Assembly: GCA_948468385.1 (NCBI GenBank)
Contig: CAOKHZ010000019.1
Coordinates: 1-64,000 of the forward strand
DNA: 64,000 bases
Source of the DNA: an uncultured Faecalicatena sp.
GTDB lineage: Bacteria; Bacillota; Clostridia; Lachnospirales; Lachnospiraceae
Direction of reading: 5' to 3'
Shown: positions 61,727 through 64,000 of the stretch, one piece after another
Layout of the letters: every line of letters begins with the position of its first letter
How positions within the stretch are numbered: the stretch's first letter is position 1
The notes under the pieces: model-generated
What the model was told of the DNA's origin: nothing
Database searches by the model: none
What the model saw: only the letters and a program-made list of their open reading frames with translations
Program-made: the position numbers and the translations under genes

Positions 61727-63154
61727 ATGGACAGATTGGAAAAGGTTACAACGGGCATGGGCGAGGAATGCGGGGTGTTTGGAGCCTATGACATGGATGG
61801 CGGCGACGTGGCACCTTCCATTTATTATGGGCTGTTTGCCTTGCAGCACCGTGGGCAGGAGAGTTGTGGCATCGCTGTGACGGACACGAACGGGCAACGG
61901 AAGGTATTGTCCCAAAAGGGACTGGGGCACGTGGACGACGTGTTTGACCGGGAAGCCCTGGCCAGGCTGCAGGGGAATCTTGGCGTCGGGCATGTCAGGT
62001 ATTCGACGGCGGGCGGTACTTGCGTGGAGAACGCGCAGCCGTTGGTCATCAACTACGTGAAGGGGACGCTTGCCATCGCGCACAACGGAAACCTGGTCAA
62101 TGCCGTCGAGCTTCGGGAAGAACTGGGGCGCACGGGAGCCATTTTTCAGACGACGATTGATTCCGAGGTGATTGCTTACCATGTCGCGCGGGAACGGCTG
62201 AACACGAGGAAGGCCGAGGACGCGGTCAAGAACGCGATGAAGAAAATCAAGGGAGCTTACGCGTTGGTCGTCAGTTCTCCGCGTAAACTGATCGGGGCGC
62301 GGGATCCGCTTGGATTGAAGCCGCTTTGCATCGGTCGGCGGGACAACACCTGGTTTTTGGCATCGGAAAGCTGCGCGGTGGCGGCGGTTGATGCCGAGTT
62401 CGTGCGGGACGTGCGTCCGGGCGAGATTATCAGCATTACCAAGGACGGGCTTGCCTCGGACATGGAGATGGCGATAGAGGCGGGGAAGCAGTCGCGATGC
62501 ATTTTTGAGTATATCTATTTTGCCCGTACGGACAGTACGTTGGACGGCATCAACGTCTATCATTCCCGTATCGTGGCGGGGAAGGCTTTGGCAGAGTCGT
62601 ACCCGGTGGAGGCCGATTTGGTGGTCGGCGTGCCGGATTCCGGCCTGGTGGCGGCCAAGGGGTATTCCGAGCGGTCGGGCATTCCTTATGGGATGGCATT
62701 TCACAAAAACAGTTACGTGGGTCGCACGTTTATCAAGCCGCTCCAGAGCGAGCGGGAATCCAGCGTGAAGATTAAACTGAGCGTGATTGAAGAGGTGGTG
62801 CGGGGCAAGCGGATCGTCATGGTGGATGATTCCATCGTGAGGGGAACCACTTGTGCCAATATCATTAAGATGCTGAAAAAGGCCGGGGCGAGGGAGGTTC
62901 ATGTACGCATCAGCTCGCCGCCGTTTTTGTATCCGTGTTATTTTGGGACGGACGTTCCGTCGAACGAGCAATTGATTGCCCATTCTCATACGACGGAGGA
63001 GATTCGACAGATGATCGGGGCGGATTCGCTCGGGTACATGAAGATTGAGAAACTGTCGGACATGGTGGACGGTATCGGGTATTGTGACGCTTGTTTTACG
63101 GGAAACTACCCGATGGAGGTGCCGGGATATGACATCAGTCACGCTTTCGAATGA
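61727..63154 (+). CDS. purF: amidophosphoribosyltransferase
   Basis: 475 residues. It catalyses the first step of purine synthesis (PRPP plus glutamine to phosphoribosylamine). The catalytic Cys15 in EECGVFG is exposed after removal of a short propeptide, as in the Bacillus-type enzyme. GHVRYSTAG and AHNGNLVNA mark the glutaminase domain, [13 protein letters not shown] the PRPP site. Cysteines near the end ([19 protein letters not shown]) match the 4Fe-4S ligands of that type. purB follows after 82 bp. Confidence 0.97.
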   Translation: MDRLEKVTTGMGEECGVFGAYDMDGGDVAPSIYYGLFALQHRGQESCGIAVTDTNGQRKVLSQKGLGHVDDVFDREALARLQGNLGVGHVRYSTAGGTCVENAQPLVINYVKGTLAIAHNGNLVNAVELREELGRTGAIFQTTIDSEVIAYHVARERLNTRKAEDAVKNAMKKIKGAYALVVSSPRKLIGARDPLGLKPLCIGRRDNTWFLASESCAVAAVDAEFVRDVRPGEIISITKDGLASDMEMAIEAGKQSRCIFEYIYFARTDSTLDGINVYHSRIVAGKALAESYPVEADLVVGVPDSGLVAAKGYSERSGIPYGMAFHKNSYVGRTFIKPLQSERESSVKIKLSVIEEVVRGKRIVMVDDSIVRGTTCANIIKMLKKAGAREVHVRISSPPFLYPCYFGTDVPSNEQLIAHSHTTEEIRQMIGADSLGYMKIEKLSDMVDGIGYCDACFTGNYPMEVPGYDISHAFE

Positions 63155-63156
63155 CC

Positions 63157-63209
63157 GAAAGGTCGAGCTTAGCGAAAAGAACATGAAAGTCGAACTTGGC
63201 GAAAAGAAC
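63157..63209 (+). repeat. imperfect 28-bp tandem duplication between purF and purB
   Basis: GAAAGGTCGAGCTTAGCG and GAAAGTCGAACTTGGCG, each followed by AAAAGAAC, lie head to tail at 63157-63182 and 63185-63209. Confidence 0.65.
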
Positions 63210-63236
63210 TTCCTTGGAAACGAAAGGAGAGAGGTT

Positions 63237-64000
63237 ATGGGTACAGATTGTTATACGAGTCCGTTGTCTGAGCGTTATGCCAGCAAGGAGATGCAGTACA
63301 TTTTTTCACAGGACAAGAAGTTTCGCACATGGAGGAAACTGTGGATTGCCCTCGCGGAGACGGAGAAGGAGTTGGGGCTTCCCATTACCGACGAGCAGAT
63401 TGAGGAATTGAAGGCGCATGCGGAGGATATCAATTATGACGTGGCCAAGGAGCGCGAGCGCGTCGTGCGCCATGACGTGATGTCCCATGTCTACGCGTAC
63501 GGAGTGCAGTGTCCGAAAGCAAAGGGCATCATCCATCTGGGTGCAACTTCTTGTTACGTGGGTGACAACACCGACATCATTATCATGGCGGAGGCCTTGC
63601 GGCTCGTGCACCGTAAGTTGGTCAACGTGATTGCCGAGCTTTCTAAGTTCGCGGACGAATACAAGGCGCAGCCGACGCTCGCGTTCACGCATTTCCAGCC
63701 GGCGCAGCCGACGACCGTGGGAAAGAGGGCGACGCTTTGGATGCAGGAGTTCGCCATGGACTTGGAGGATGTCGAGTACGTGCTTGGAAGTTTGAAGCTC
63801 CTCGGTTCCAAGGGGACAACGGGGACACAGGCAAGCTTCTTGGAGCTTTTCGACGGTGACCAGGAGACGATCGACAAGATAGACCCGATGATTGCAAAGA
63901 AGATGGGATTTGAGGCCTGCTACCCGGTATCGGGGCAGACCTATTCCAGAAAGGTGGACACGAGGGTGGTAAATGTTTTGGCAGGAATTGCCGCCAGCGC
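63237..64000 (+). CDS. purB: adenylosuccinate lyase, 5-prime part (runs off the window)
   Basis: At least 254 codons from ATG 63237 (AAAGGAGAGAGG upstream), open to the window end. It begins [36 protein letters not shown] is the fumarase/aspartase superfamily C1 region, and [16 protein letters not shown] holds the conserved catalytic His. The enzyme cleaves SAICAR and adenylosuccinate in purine synthesis. It forms an operon with purF. Confidence 0.95.
   Translation, partial: MGTDCYTSPLSERYASKEMQYIFSQDKKFRTWRKLWIALAETEKELGLPITDEQIEELKAHAEDINYDVAKERERVVRHDVMSHVYAYGVQCPKAKGIIHLGATSCYVGDNTDIIIMAEALRLVHRKLVNVIAELSKFADEYKAQPTLAFTHFQPAQPTTVGKRATLWMQEFAMDLEDVEYVLGSLKLLGSKGTTGTQASFLELFDGDQETIDKIDPMIAKKMGFEACYPVSGQTYSRKVDTRVVNVLAGIAAS

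Noticed and set aside
61574-63184. 536-codon minus-strand frame
   Set aside because: Antisense of purF. Arg/His-rich without any family feature, and it crosses the purF promoter.

Overview
The window looks like chromosomal DNA of a gut-type Clostridia/Lachnospiraceae bacterium. The reasons are strong AGGAGG-type ribosome binding sites, GPH-family sugar transporters paired with glycoside hydrolases, Gram-positive lipoprotein signals, a Bce-like two-component/ABC module, DUF6483, the TIGR04076 family and a fused CbiM/CbiN cobalt transporter. The assignment is from protein character only. About 56 intact or partial genes and four or five decayed ones are supported. No rRNA, tRNA, CRISPR array or transposase gene was recognised.

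Layout. 0.1-5.6 kb: rhamnoside-use locus (AraC regulator, GPH transporter, GH78 rhamnosidase). 5.7-8.6 kb: cbiMQO metal ECF transporter with an odd tandem repeat before cbiQ. 8.6-10.8 kb: small coiled protein, FMN reductase, GNAT and a frameshifted TetR flanked by pieces of a MITE-like repeat. 11.1-17.1 kb: xylan locus (GH43, TetR, membrane-anchored GH10 xylanase, GPH transporter). 17.1-19.4 kb: DUF3990 (ADP-ribosyltransferase-like) plus XRE pair behind a palindromic promoter, then a structured intergenic element and an AAA ATPase. 19.4-20.7 kb: AT-rich cassette (autoregulated MarR, cytidine deaminase remnant, DHFR-like protein). 20.7-25.2 kb: DUF6483, an amber-interrupted amide hydrolase, a fused AraC/rhamnosidase ruin and an AAA/PD-(D/E)XK protein. 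25.2-28.0 kb: transporter plus M20 peptidase on the minus strand. 28.2-36.5 kb: small membrane protein operon, TIGR04076-HMA fusion, LysR, repeat protein, two-domain esterase lipoprotein, Fe-alcohol dehydrogenase, flavodoxin lipoprotein, LysR. 36.9-42.8 kb: MATE, flavodoxin, RibD-like reductase, aldo/keto reductase, and a MarR-MATE operon with a clear operator. 42.8-48.3 kb: second rhamnoside-type locus (AraC, GH106-like hydrolase, GPH transporter paralogous to the first). 48.5-55.5 kb: Rpn-like nuclease, a DnaA-box-like cluster, a long structured leader, then response regulator, histidine kinase, ABC ATPase and FtsX permease. 55.5-61.5 kb: ferredoxin/NapH-like pair, metallophosphoesterase, two immunity-like proteins, GNAT. 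61.7-64 kb: purF and the start of purB.

Together the genes describe a plant-polysaccharide degrader: xylan (GH10, GH43, feruloyl-esterase-like) and rhamnose-containing glycans (GH78, GH106), each set with its own GPH importer and AraC or TetR control. Between them lie stress, efflux and redox genes. The intergenic spaces are unusually rich in hairpins. One repeat family of about 130 bp has imperfect terminal inverted repeats (three full copies and two end fragments). Two further multi-stem elements (18.5 and 28.9 kb) and a five-hairpin leader (49.8-50.0 kb) are candidates for structured RNA or mobile DNA.
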